Below are positions 32,469 through 39,594 of a stretch of 39,594 bases of DNA, piece by piece. Below the pieces are notes generated by a model. The model was not told the origin of the DNA and did not search any database. It worked only from the letters and a program-made list of their open reading frames with translations. The position numbers and the translations under genes were made by a program. Every line of letters begins with the position of its first letter. Position 1 is the first letter of the stretch. This DNA comes from Thermoleophilia bacterium (GTDB taxonomy: Bacteria; Actinomycetota; Thermoleophilia; Solirubrobacterales; 70-9). The DNA lies in contig JAENWT010000021.1 in the NCBI GenBank assembly GCA_016650125.1, forward strand, positions 1 through 39,594, read 5' to 3'.

Positions 32469-33416
32469 TTACCCACTCTGACAACCGATCTTTCCGCGTT
32501 TCAGGATTGGGCCATTGGTCGAAATAAACTTCCAACGGGCTGACCGGGTTCGAGATCCGCGCGTCAAGGCCAGCCGGAGAGCTCCTTGCGCCGCACTAGA
32601 GACAGGCTGACCCGGTTTAGGATTAGACCAACGAAGCTTGCCTTGGCTCTTATTGTTGGTTGGATAGCCGCCGCGTCCGGCAGCTCCGGAGACGAACTGA
32701 GTGATGCCCCGCTCCGGGTAAAAGACCTGCATGTCGTGATCATGTCCGGACAAGAAGATCTTCGCCTTACCTGAAAGAAGTTGATAAAGCGGCTCAAGAG
32801 CTGTTCCATCGCCATGGTCTCCGGTCGAGTACCTCGGCCTATGGCTGATCGCGATCCGGCAATTACCCCGCCCGGGGCTACTGGCGAGGACAGACTGCAG
32901 CCAGCTGTATTGATCCGAACCTGACCGCGTGGATTCTTCAGAGTCCAGGACTATTATTTGCCATCCAGAAGCATAAAAATTGGAGAACCTCGGAGGAGCC
33001 TTGCCCCGCTTTGATTTCCAATAAGGATCAAAGCCAGTTGCTCTGTTATTGAACTCGTGGTTGCCGAGGGTCGGAACTGTTCTACTGGAGAACCGACCGA
33101 AATTGCGATCGTAATTGTCAACAAACTCTCGAGCGGTGCCGTTTTCATAGACGTCACCCAGATAAAGCAAGTAGCTGAATTGTTTTGATCCGATCAGCTT
33201 ACTTACGGGTTTAGAGGCAGCCCCTTTGCCGGCGTCTCCGAAAGCCCATAAGTTAGTCACTGGTGATCGATCTCTTGATTTCGTCCACGGAGCAGAGCGC
33301 GTGGCAGCTGTCGAGGAACCTGGACGATCAGAAGATGCGCAGGCAACCACCGCTAACAAGAGACCTACAAAAACAGAGCCTATTAGCATCCGCTGTCTCG
33401 GCTGATCCAATTGCAC
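32469..33416 (-). CDS. Metallophosphatase-like lipoprotein (purple acid phosphatase type)
   Basis: This protein has 315 residues. An N-terminal hydrophobic stretch ends in the lipobox VVAC (Cys near residue 27). The metal blocks are FGDAGKG, YLGDVYENG, TLGNHEFN, ISHRPRYS and LSGHDHDMQVF, in the order of purple acid phosphatase/metallophosphoesterase domains. The Tyr in GDVYENG matches the iron-binding Tyr of that subgroup. The GTG at 33416 follows a TAAGAT box by a few bases; an ATG at 33389 is an alternative. Likely a cell-surface phosphatase or phosphodiesterase, part of island 2 cargo. A separate cytoplasmic phosphoesterase occurs at 8857. Confidence 0.8.
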   Translation of the reverse strand: MQLDQPRQRMLIGSVFVGLLLAVVACASSDRPGSSTAATRSAPWTKSRDRSPVTNLWAFGDAGKGAASKPVSKLIGSKQFSYLLYLGDVYENGTAREFVDNYDRNFGRFSSRTVPTLGNHEFNNRATGFDPYWKSKRGKAPPRFSNFYASGWQIIVLDSEESTRSGSDQYSWLQSVLASSPGRGNCRIAISHRPRYSTGDHGDGTALEPLYQLLSGKAKIFLSGHDHDMQVFYPERGITQFVSGAAGRGGYPTNNKSQGKLRWSNPKPGQPVSSAAQGALRLALTRGSRTRSARWKFISTNGPILKRGKIGCQSG

Positions 33417-33610
33417 TGAGCGATCTTATCCGCCCTGAACACGATCCAAACAAATTTACGGAAGGTCGCCACCGGACATGATGAGGAGGCGACCGTCGCG
33501 CAGCGCCACAAACGACTCCCTTCGATTCGAAAGAAGCTCGTTCGCTTTGAATGCGGATGACGCAGCTTCACGACATTCTGGCGGCTGTCGAGCGGGCCCC
33601 GCTGTGTCCC

Positions 33611-34423
33611 TCAGGTATCCGAGTCGATGACCGCGACGATAGCGCTCACGATTGCTGAATCGTCTCGCTTGGACAGCTCTTCGTTGAACCATTCCTTGAT
33701 GACATCACGGCGTATCTCGAGCATCACCGCCTGAACCCGGTCATCGGTCATGCGAAAGCGCTCGGGGACGTAGCAGCCGGAAAAGGGCTGGTTCAGCTCA
33801 GTTGAACCGGACCAAGCTGACGTTGCAACTCTCACAAGAGCAGGAGGCGTGTGGTATCTGTCGGTGCCGACACAAAGCGACGGTCGGGCTTGATCGGCGT
33901 GCAGTTCGTATGGCAGTGGATCACGTGGATAGGAGTGAACGTCGATGATCAGTACCTGGCCGACTTCGTTCAGCCGCTCCTCGACCAGGCGTTCAAACGC
34001 CCTTGCGTAGGGCCAGTAGTAGCTGTTCATCAGCCGCTCGTCATCGGTCGGGTCCGTGGAACGCAGCTCTCGCTGATCGGTTGTACGCAAGTACACGGCC
34101 CCCATCCCTACCGAAAGCATCTCCTCCCGAGCGTCCGGGAAACGCTTGGGATCGACCAGAAGACGGGAGTTCTGATTTAGAAACATCCAGGGCTGCCGAC
34201 GTGCACGCCGGCGAGCGGCACGTGCGAGTCGGTCGGTATCTGCATCCGTGATGGCGTCGAGTTCGGCTTCCAAGCTCGAACTGTCGATCAGAAACCGCTT
34301 ATGTTCGGCGGCGGGGATATGTCGGGAAGCGTGTGGCACATGCTTGATCACCCCGCTCGTGGGATCTCCCGGCTCGACGTTCCACACCTCTTGATTTCCC
34401 ATCACGGCTTCCGGCATAGACAT
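33611..34423 (-). CDS. N-formylglutamate amidohydrolase-like protein
   Basis: This 270-residue protein matches the family that hydrolyses N-formylglutamate or related acyl amino acids. It has IKHVPHASRHIP near residues 26-37, RFLID, then DADTDRLA near 60-67, FLNQNSRLLVDPKRFPD in the middle and IIDVHSYP near 158-165, which hold the metal-binding and catalytic residues. The ATG at 34423 has a second ATG two codons on; no strong ribosome binding site is seen. No other histidine-degradation gene is nearby, so a role in the Hut pathway is unlikely here. It is island 2 cargo, read in the same direction as the genes on either side. Confidence 0.8.
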   Translation of the reverse strand: MSMPEAVMGNQEVWNVEPGDPTSGVIKHVPHASRHIPAAEHKRFLIDSSSLEAELDAITDADTDRLARAARRRARRQPWMFLNQNSRLLVDPKRFPDAREEMLSVGMGAVYLRTTDQRELRSTDPTDDERLMNSYYWPYARAFERLVEERLNEVGQVLIIDVHSYPRDPLPYELHADQARPSLCVGTDRYHTPPALVRVATSAWSGSTELNQPFSGCYVPERFRMTDDRVQAVMLEIRRDVIKEWFNEELSKRDDSAIVSAIVAVIDSDT

Positions 34424-34503
34424 GAACCAGAATCACTGACCTGAACACTTGTTGATCGCCCCTCCCCGCGTCGTTCCCAACTCAACGGAAAGGCGATCGG
34501 GGT

Positions 34504-34779
34504 TCAGGCGTTGCGCGCCGCTTCCCCTTCGGCCTCCATCACTGCAAGCCGCGTGTAGTAGTCGGCGAACTCGTTCAGGTGAGCCAGTGCGATCTTCGCC
34601 GTAATGATCGGATCGTCTCCGGTTACGTCGGTCGCCGGGTCCTGGGAGCCGTGCTCCAGCTCGACATTCATTCCCATTCGGAACTGCTCCAAGTCGAATA
34701 GCGAGGTTTCCCAGTCGATGCCGATCTGCTCGCCGGCAGTCCTGGCTTCTTCCGAGGAGACATGCGATTGCGCGCTCAT
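34504..34779 (-). CDS. DUF5661 family small protein
   Basis: The ATG at 34779 gives 91 residues; a longer start at 34818 would add 13 residues that do not look conserved. The body carries the DUF5661 pattern: IGIDWETSLFDLEQFRMGMNVELEHG, then DDPIITAKIALAHLNEFADYYTRLAVME. The conserved E-H and A-H-L-E-YY positions are often seen in small helical proteins of soil bacteria and phages. Function unknown. It is the last gene before att copy C. Confidence 0.7.
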   Translation of the reverse strand: MSAQSHVSSEEARTAGEQIGIDWETSLFDLEQFRMGMNVELEHGSQDPATDVTGDDPIITAKIALAHLNEFADYYTRLAVMEAEGEAARNA

Positions 34780-34848
34780 CCAGTTGAAGGTAGCAGAACG
34801 GATAGTGGCTATTGGCACCTACTTTGGCGGCGGCTGTCTGACCGGCAA

Positions 34849-34893
34849 TCTACGAAACCGAAGGTCACTGGTTCGAATCCAGTCGGGCGCACT
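34849..34893 (+). repeat. att copy C: 3' part of tRNA-Arg
   Basis: Third exact copy of the 45-base core. The left neighbour is ctgaccggcaa and the right neighbour is ttggatctgg, unlike the right flanks of copies A and B. It is either the chromosomal end of the tandem islands or the start of a third, unrelated element extending beyond the window. Confidence 0.85.
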
Positions 34894-35031
34894 TTGGATC
34901 TGGCTTGACCGCTGGCGAAGGTTCGAGCTCGCTCCTGGAATGCCAGCGAAAAATGCAGTCAAGCGGACAGGCAAGCACCTAATTCACGATTGCTGAGTTC
35001 GATCGCGAGACCACATTTCGCTAGGTCACGG

Positions 35032-35910
35032 TTATAGATCGGTGTTAGGGAAGAGTGACTTGGTGTCACCCCAGGTATGCGGACCGAACTTGAACAGCCC
35101 GTATATCCGGTTTAGCTCAGTACCTAGCTCTGCCGGTTCTGCCCCAACGAATCGCGCGATCGACTTCCTCTGCGGAGATATCCGCAAACGAGCGAGGATC
35201 CGATCTTCCACGATGCGGTCGTCTCGATCCGCTCCAGCGCAGTAGAAACCGGATCTCTGTCCTCCCTGAGCTTGACGAGCCGCAACGAGAACATCGAACT
35301 CTGCGAGCGCTGTGGACAGATACTCATCGAGCTGAAGATGCGGATATCTCTGCTCGAACAGGTCAAGCTCAGATATCCACTCAGAATGACTATTGAAGGA
35401 AGCTAGTGGACTGCTTTCGAAGGCCTGAAGCACTCGCGCGGACTTTGCATCAAGCATCGACTCATTGCCCCAGCCAACGCTGGGCTTGATTGAAATGAAG
35501 GGCAGGCAGACCAGAAAGTCAATCCTGCCTAACGCCACAGCGAAAGCTCCGACTGTCCAAGTCAACCGAACCGCGATAGCCGTGATGGTCTGCCACCATC
35601 CCGGAGCAGTCGTTTCCTGTCTAGCCACCGACACAATGCGATCAAGGCAAGCGACGACTATTTGATGGGATCTGTCATTCCCATATTCAATTAAGGGAAA
35701 TGCGCAAGCCAGAAACTGTTGGACCTCGGCATCTATCTGAGCGATCACCTGCTCGACAGCCATCCCGGGTGAAGAAACGGCATTTCTCTTCTGCCCGTCG
35801 ATCGCTTGATGAAGAAGCACCGTGGCATTCTTGAGTTCATCTTCTGCGCCAACCACGTTTCCCTGGCCAAGAAGTTCACTGACCCGAACATTTGCCTCAG
35901 GAGCACCCAT
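35032..35910 (-). CDS. Unknown protein coupled to the DUF4062 protein
   Basis: This 292-residue protein starts at an ATG overlapping the previous stop by one base (TGATG), so the two are translated as a pair. Near residues 105-140 is a hydrophobic region (ITAIAVRLTWTVGAFAVALG, then FLVCLPFISI) that could cross or bind the membrane. The rest is helical and polar, ending with an Arg-rich stretch (RILARLRISPQRKSIARFVG). I recognise no domain. As the second gene of a DUF4062 operon in a mobile region, an effector or membrane-damaging role is possible, but this is inference. Confidence 0.6.
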   Translation of the reverse strand: MGAPEANVRVSELLGQGNVVGAEDELKNATVLLHQAIDGQKRNAVSSPGMAVEQVIAQIDAEVQQFLACAFPLIEYGNDRSHQIVVACLDRIVSVARQETTAPGWWQTITAIAVRLTWTVGAFAVALGRIDFLVCLPFISIKPSVGWGNESMLDAKSARVLQAFESSPLASFNSHSEWISELDLFEQRYPHLQLDEYLSTALAEFDVLVAARQAQGGQRSGFYCAGADRDDRIVEDRILARLRISPQRKSIARFVGAEPAELGTELNRIYGLFKFGPHTWGDTKSLFPNTDL

Positions 35911-37040
35911 CAGGAATGAACTGCGTTGGCGTCGGCGAACTTGCGCTTCGTTTCCGCGAGTAAAGATCGCGTCAGCGCTTCCGATCCGAGATCCTCTCGA
36001 CGAACTTGCCTAGGAGGGTTCGGTGCGAGGACTACTGCTGGAAGACCCATTGGCACAGACATGGAGTTGCCGGGTTCGGTTTCAGCAAAGAGCTTGTGCT
36101 GAGCATCTGGCACGGCGACTATGGCCATGGCATAGCGGATGTCATGGCCTTTGTCGATTTCGTGCCAGACGGCGAGAGCAAAGGTCTGAGTTTTCTCGAT
36201 CAAGCTCTTGAGTCCGTTGGCCATGACTACGCCCGAACCGAAATGGGCCGCTTCCCCGCCCACGGCCCCTTCACTCACGATTGAGCCGTCAGCTCCCACC
36301 CGAAATTGAAGCTCTTCCCACGCACCCTCGGCCTTGGCGACAAACTCGACTCCTTCAGAAGAAACGCTTTGCGTAATGGCCATCGCATTCGATGTCAATC
36401 CACTGGTTCTGGTCATTCCCAGAATCCTGTCGATCAAGCCATCGTCGTCGAGATCCTCTGCGTCGAGAACAGTTGCTTGCCTAGATGGAGCAATGACGAC
36501 TCGTGCTTTGGACCCAGAAGCGACGTATCCCCTGGTGCCGGACCCAGCAGCCAGATCCACAACCTTTTCAAAGGCAGCGCCGAGTTCTTCCTGAGTGAGA
36601 GGGCGCCTTCCACCTTCCAGAGTTTTCAGGGCACGAATCACAGCCAGTCCTATGTCAGCCGCCGATTCGAATCGTCCCGTCAGACGTCCCTCCTCCCAGC
36701 CACCTCGCACCCGGGCTCGAAACTCATCCTGAGCTGACTCAAAATCTATGCTCTGCTCCAAGACGAGTACCGGTCTTCCGAGTCTGACAGCCTCGTTGTA
36801 TTCGTCTTCTGTAGGGCTGAAGCCCGAGGCTCCACGCTCGCCATAGACCGGCCCGAGAATCAGAAGAAAGATCTCAGCATCTCGGACCTCGTCCAAAAGC
36901 GCTCGTTGCGGACTGTCGGGAGACGCTCCCGTCGTTTCAGCGGTCACAGGATGTAGTCCGTACGAGTCGATGGCATCGGCAGCAGCGCTCCGGACATCTT
37001 CAAAGTTCCTTTGAATCGAGCTCACGAACACAGAATCCAT
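35910..37040 (-). CDS. DUF4062-domain protein
   Basis: The N-terminus matches DUF4062, a TIR/nucleoside-deoxyribosyltransferase-like fold. It has VFVSSIQRNFEDVRSAAADA, then a long strand-helix part and EVRDAEIFLLILGPVYGE, followed by TEDEYNEAVRLGRPVLVLE. I take the ATG at 37040 (MDSVFVSS), about 376 residues, because DUF4062 proteins normally start just before V-F-V-S-S. A TTG at 37094 would add 18 residues of poor quality. The C-terminal 230 or so residues are unrecognised. DUF4062 is frequent in defence-associated and STAND-type proteins, where it acts as sensor or effector. The stop overlaps the next gene by one base. Confidence 0.75.
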   Translation of the reverse strand: MDSVFVSSIQRNFEDVRSAAADAIDSYGLHPVTAETTGASPDSPQRALLDEVRDAEIFLLILGPVYGERGASGFSPTEDEYNEAVRLGRPVLVLEQSIDFESAQDEFRARVRGGWEEGRLTGRFESAADIGLAVIRALKTLEGGRRPLTQEELGAAFEKVVDLAAGSGTRGYVASGSKARVVIAPSRQATVLDAEDLDDDGLIDRILGMTRTSGLTSNAMAITQSVSSEGVEFVAKAEGAWEELQFRVGADGSIVSEGAVGGEAAHFGSGVVMANGLKSLIEKTQTFALAVWHEIDKGHDIRYAMAIVAVPDAQHKLFAETEPGNSMSVPMGLPAVVLAPNPPRQVRREDLGSEALTRSLLAETKRKFADANAVHS

Positions 37041-37156
37041 GGCGCCCACACTAGTCATGGGCAAAGACGTTTCGATGGCTTCCGTTTTGGCCAATCGAAT
37101 GGTTTTTTCGTAGGGTCATATCTGTGGGAAGGATTCCCGAGGGAGAGCTTCATGAC

Positions 37157-37182
37157 AAAAGGCAGCCGGCTCGACTGCTGCC
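37157..37182 (-). terminator. Terminator of the 37244-37753 gene
   Basis: Reading leftwards, GGCAGC (37182-37177), a 10-base loop and GCTGCC (37166-37161) are followed directly by TTTT. This is a small rho-independent-type terminator about 60 bases after the stop. Confidence 0.55.
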
Positions 37183-37243
37183 TACGGTTGGGCTGAGAAA
37201 CCAGGAGGAGAAAGAGCAGCGCGCGACTTCCTAGCTCTAGTCG

Positions 37244-37753
37244 TCAATTCTGGCTGCGTCGACGAAGCTCGTTTCCGTCGAGTGAGCTTCCCAGACGGTT
37301 GGCAGTCGCAGAATCGGGCAGCGGCACGCTGTTGTCGACGCCAGCTTCAATCGAGGTGATTCGTTCAAGAGCGGCGATCTCGGCATCCTCAATGGTGGGA
37401 AAAATGACAAGACCAGAGTCGAAAGTCTGATTGTTAATTTCAATGATGTACCCGTACGAAACACCAGGAGTGGCAGTATCAAAGGCTTTGCTCAAGTCGC
37501 TGTCCTGTTGAAAAAACTGAACCTGATAGTCACCGTAGTCGGCAACCTCGGCACGAAGAGCCGTCAGATCAAGATGCTCGCGCAAGCCGGAGAATTGCTC
37601 CAGCGTTGAGAACGCAGCCTTGATTACATCCGTGCGATTTTTCCAATCAGGCGACGATCGCGATTCGCTCTGCATCGGACCCTTGATTGTGTAAGCCGGG
37701 TTACCGTTATTGGGAAATAGAATTTCGATGTCATAGCCGTCGTCGTGAGGCAT
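37244..37753 (-). CDS. Hypothetical protein, 169 residues
   Basis: An acidic, soluble protein with no recognised domain. It begins YDIEILFPNNGNPAYTIKGP and has an even mix of strands and helices (GDYQVQFFQQDSDLSKAFDT, SYGYIIEINNQTF). The ATG at 37753 has an AGAAAG about 5 bases upstream. Codon use is less GC-rich than in the left half of the window, as for its neighbours. It has its own terminator and lies between two probable defence genes; it may belong to either or neither. Confidence 0.55.
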   Translation of the reverse strand: MPHDDGYDIEILFPNNGNPAYTIKGPMQSESRSSPDWKNRTDVIKAAFSTLEQFSGLREHLDLTALRAEVADYGDYQVQFFQQDSDLSKAFDTATPGVSYGYIIEINNQTFDSGLVIFPTIEDAEIAALERITSIEAGVDNSVPLPDSATANRLGSSLDGNELRRRSQN

Positions 37754-37894
37754 AGAAGCTTTCTTTAGTTGTAGTCGAGGCTGGGAAAGAAGTCCTCGAG
37801 ATTTAAGCTATTACATGGGACTCAATCCATTATGAGGAGCTATCTCTATCGCTTTGACTTGTTCTAACCCTCGCGAGCCAAAGTCCACCGCTTA

Positions 37895-39340
37895 CTACGC
37901 TTTCACTGGTGAGGTGGCCGAGCCAGCGATCGTCAAGCTCTGGCGATACTCAAGCGCCTCCGGTGTTTCTTCGTACTCAAGAATGTCTCCGGCAACTTCA
38001 AGTAGCTGTTCTTTCACCTCGGCCGGAGTGGCATAGAAGAATTCCCGGCGCAGATTTACCCTGTTCACTCGACGATCCTTGAATCGTTCGTGGAGTTCTC
38101 TCTCGATACCGACGGCGTCGTCGGAGAAGAAGAGGGCGTGCGTGTCAAACCTGAATGGAACTGACGCATCACCTAGTTCCCGCACGCGGTCCATCGGCTC
38201 CAGCCGCCGGGTAAGTCCGATCTTGATGACGCTTTCGCCGAAGGTGCCGATATTGGAGATCACATAGACGTAACCGGCTCTGATGTTGGCCGCTCGGTAG
38301 TCCACGTCTTCGATTGCCTTTTGAATCTCGGCCATCTCTTCACGAAGCCGTGCCGCGGCTTCCTCATCACCGTTATCTTCGAGCTTCGCTAGGGCATTCT
38401 CGTAGTGGGTTCGTTCCTTCTCAAGGCGCTTGCGTTCGCGCTCCATTTCCTGCTGCACTTTTTGTTCTTCTCGCAGCCTCGCCCGCTCCTCTTTCTCCCG
38501 TTCTTTCTCCTCCGCCTTCATGTTGATGAAATCCGCGGTGAGTTCCAGCTCACGCCTTCTGAGTCCGTGGTAATGGCTCGAGATACGAATCTGCATCGTG
38601 ACTCCAAGCTTCGCGATTGTCGCTGCAACCTTTTCGAGTCGATCGAGTGACGTATCGAGCTTGTAGGGCTTCATTCCTCTGACAAGGTTGTCTGCCTCCG
38701 CGTTATAAGCGCGCAAGAGGAGCTTGGAGAAGTCGCGCACCATCTTCTTGCCCTGAGCCTTTGAATCATTGACGGTCCACTCCGTAACGGCTTCTACCGC
38801 GCCGCCGTCCTTACGGGTCATAGCGCGCATCTGATCTTTGAGGGCCTTCAGCTCTGCCTGGTAGGCAACCGAGTCATCAAGTGGATGCCGATACTCGTAC
38901 AGGCCTACCTCTTGCAGAATCTCTGTTTCCTGGGTGGTAACGATGCCTTGCTTCAAGAGTTCCAGCTCTTGTTTGCCGGCCGTTACGTTCGAATTCAAGG
39001 AGGCAATCTCTGCCCTTAACTTGTCTCGGTGCTCTTCAAGTTCGATCGCGGACTTGATGCCCAACTGTTCGATCTGCGATTCGAGTCGGGCTACTTGGGC
39101 GGCCAGCTCCTTTGCTTTCTTTCGGGCCCCGAAAACCGGGATGCTGTCACCTTGACTCTGTGATGTGTTCGCCTGTAGTACCTGGACTGGGGGAACGAGC
39201 GAATCGATGGGTGGCTCTCCGTGGATGTGCTCAGTCCACTTGACACCATCCCAGAACCTCAGTTGCGCAAGGCCAAGTGGATCTAGCTTCCATTCGGCAG
39301 TCGCATCTTCAGGCGCAGGACATTCGTCCAATGCAGTCAT
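37895..39340 (-). CDS. DUF2510-DUF4041-GIY-YIG nuclease, SNIPE-like
   Basis: This 481-residue protein has three parts. Residues about 16-40 match DUF2510 (LRFWDGVKWTEHIHG), a domain common in actinomycetes. Residues about 72-135 form a coiled coil. Residues about 140-275 match DUF4041 (FSKLLLRAYNAEADNLV, then the helix LRRRELELTADF), and a charged coiled coil continues to about 345. Residues 355-450 are a GIY-YIG domain of the T5orf172/MUG113 type: GYVYVI, KIGLTRR, R385, the catalytic Glu E413 in IERELHERF, and N429. GGGAGAGA lies just before the ATG. The DUF4041 plus GIY-YIG order is that of SNIPE, which cuts phage DNA at entry. Here DUF2510 replaces its membrane helix. Confidence 0.8.
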   Translation of the reverse strand: MTALDECPAPEDATAEWKLDPLGLAQLRFWDGVKWTEHIHGEPPIDSLVPPVQVLQANTSQSQGDSIPVFGARKKAKELAAQVARLESQIEQLGIKSAIELEEHRDKLRAEIASLNSNVTAGKQELELLKQGIVTTQETEILQEVGLYEYRHPLDDSVAYQAELKALKDQMRAMTRKDGGAVEAVTEWTVNDSKAQGKKMVRDFSKLLLRAYNAEADNLVRGMKPYKLDTSLDRLEKVAATIAKLGVTMQIRISSHYHGLRRRELELTADFINMKAEEKEREKEERARLREEQKVQQEMERERKRLEKERTHYENALAKLEDNGDEEAAARLREEMAEIQKAIEDVDYRAANIRAGYVYVISNIGTFGESVIKIGLTRRLEPMDRVRELGDASVPFRFDTHALFFSDDAVGIERELHERFKDRRVNRVNLRREFFYATPAEVKEQLLEVAGDILEYEETPEALEYRQSLTIAGSATSPVKA

Positions 39341-39472
39341 TGCTCTCTCCCATTCTGTAGGCCCGTTGGTGAAGCCCGTCGGTAGTCCATCCTATGGGCA
39401 CCAAGTTCGACGGATAAGTTGGGTCACGATTCAAGGGTCGTGAGAAGTCCCTATGAGGTGCACCCCCGAGAC

Positions 39473-39594
39473 TGAGCCACCCCTTGTGAGAGTCCAGAAT
39501 GTCCATCAGAATGGACAGACAAGGAACCCCGCAAGTGAAGAAGAGACGCCACACCCCAGAACAGATCACCAGGAAGCTCCGCGAAGCCGACCGC
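39473..39594 (+). mobile_element. IS3-like insertion sequence, left end (continues beyond window)
   Basis: A transposase orfA-like reading frame starts near 39511. The probable left end begins about 39473 (tgagccaccccttgtgag), inferred from distance to the gene because the right end is not visible. The palindrome TGTCCAT-CAGA-ATGGACA (39500-39517) covers the ATG; such stems in IS elements can block translation from outside transcripts. Confidence 0.5.
39511..39594 (+). CDS. IS3-family transposase OrfA, partial
   Basis: The frame reads to the end of the window without a stop. KKRRHTPEQITRKLREADR, at the end of the translated part, matches the start of the IS3/IS911-type OrfA helix-turn-helix proteins (K-RRHTPEQI-KLREAD). 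The start may be ATG 39511, ATG 39499 or, most like relatives, GTG 39535. OrfA is usually joined to OrfB by frameshift to make the active transposase. Confidence 0.65.
   Translation, partial: MDRQGTPQVKKRRHTPEQITRKLREADR

Larger units (their letters stand above)
32257..34893. mobile_element. Putative integrated island 2 (att B to att C)
   Basis: About 2.6 kb between the second and third 45-base tRNA-Arg repeats. All three genes read leftwards: a phosphatase-like lipoprotein, an N-formylglutamate amidohydrolase-like protein and a DUF5661 protein. No recombinase gene is visible. The left end shares the 107-108-base segment with island 1, which suggests that related elements were inserted one after the other at the same tRNA. 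Confidence 0.6.

Overview
The window is GC-rich, densely packed bacterial chromosome. Short or overlapping gene junctions (ATGA, GTGA, TTGA), many GTG and TTG starts, several apparently leaderless genes and a DUF2510-like domain suggest an actinomycete (Actinomycetota). A Solirubrobacterales/Thermoleophilia-type soil organism is my guess from protein style only. No replication origin, rRNA or CRISPR array was seen.

Left part (1-6.2 kb): the start of a phospholipase D-family gene, a frameshifted remnant of a second phospholipase D gene, a CsbD-family small protein and tRNA-Ser(TGA). Then come an MFS transporter plus FAD-dependent sugar-lactone oxidase pair, an intergenic block with three tandem hairpin repeats and a four-unit 16-bp repeat, and a drug-efflux MFS/TetR operon behind two matched GGAC-N6-GTCC palindromes.

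Middle catabolic cluster (6.2-16.3 kb): four LacI-type operators sharing a tgccaaa core sit in front of (1) a nucleotidyltransferase-like protein, (2) a seven-gene-scale operon starting with an APC permease, (3) the LacI regulator itself and (4) a second M24 protein. The long operon encodes permease, phosphoesterase, M24 hydrolase, a nitrilase-fold protein that has lost its whole catalytic triad, an acetylpolyamine-amidohydrolase/HDAC-like deacetylase and a PotD-like binding protein without a signal peptide. Uptake and hydrolysis of an amide or polyamine-like compound is my inference; the substrate is unknown. This is the best candidate for an undescribed metabolic system in the window.

Housekeeping stretch (16.4-28.4 kb): an ApbE/ferric-reductase-like redox trio, a PLP-dependent amino acid deaminase/aldolase, tRNA-Ser(GCT), an SGNH hydrolase, a secreted penicillin-acylase-family hydrolase, pyruvate kinase translationally coupled to an NMT1/THI5-like lipoprotein, a CorA transporter and a secreted protein made of three internal repeats.

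Accessory right part (28.4-39.6 kb): tRNA-Arg(ACG) is followed by two further copies of its last 45 bases, at 32257 and 34849. These look like att sites of two tandem integrated islands that carry no visible integrase. Their cargo is a multicopper oxidase with FG-GAP repeats, a phosphatase-like lipoprotein, an N-formylglutamate-amidohydrolase-like protein and a DUF5661 protein. Beyond the last att copy lies a probable defence patch: a DUF4062 protein coupled to an unknown partner, a small unknown protein, and a DUF2510/DUF4041/GIY-YIG protein resembling the SNIPE anti-phage nuclease. The window ends inside an IS3-like transposase gene.
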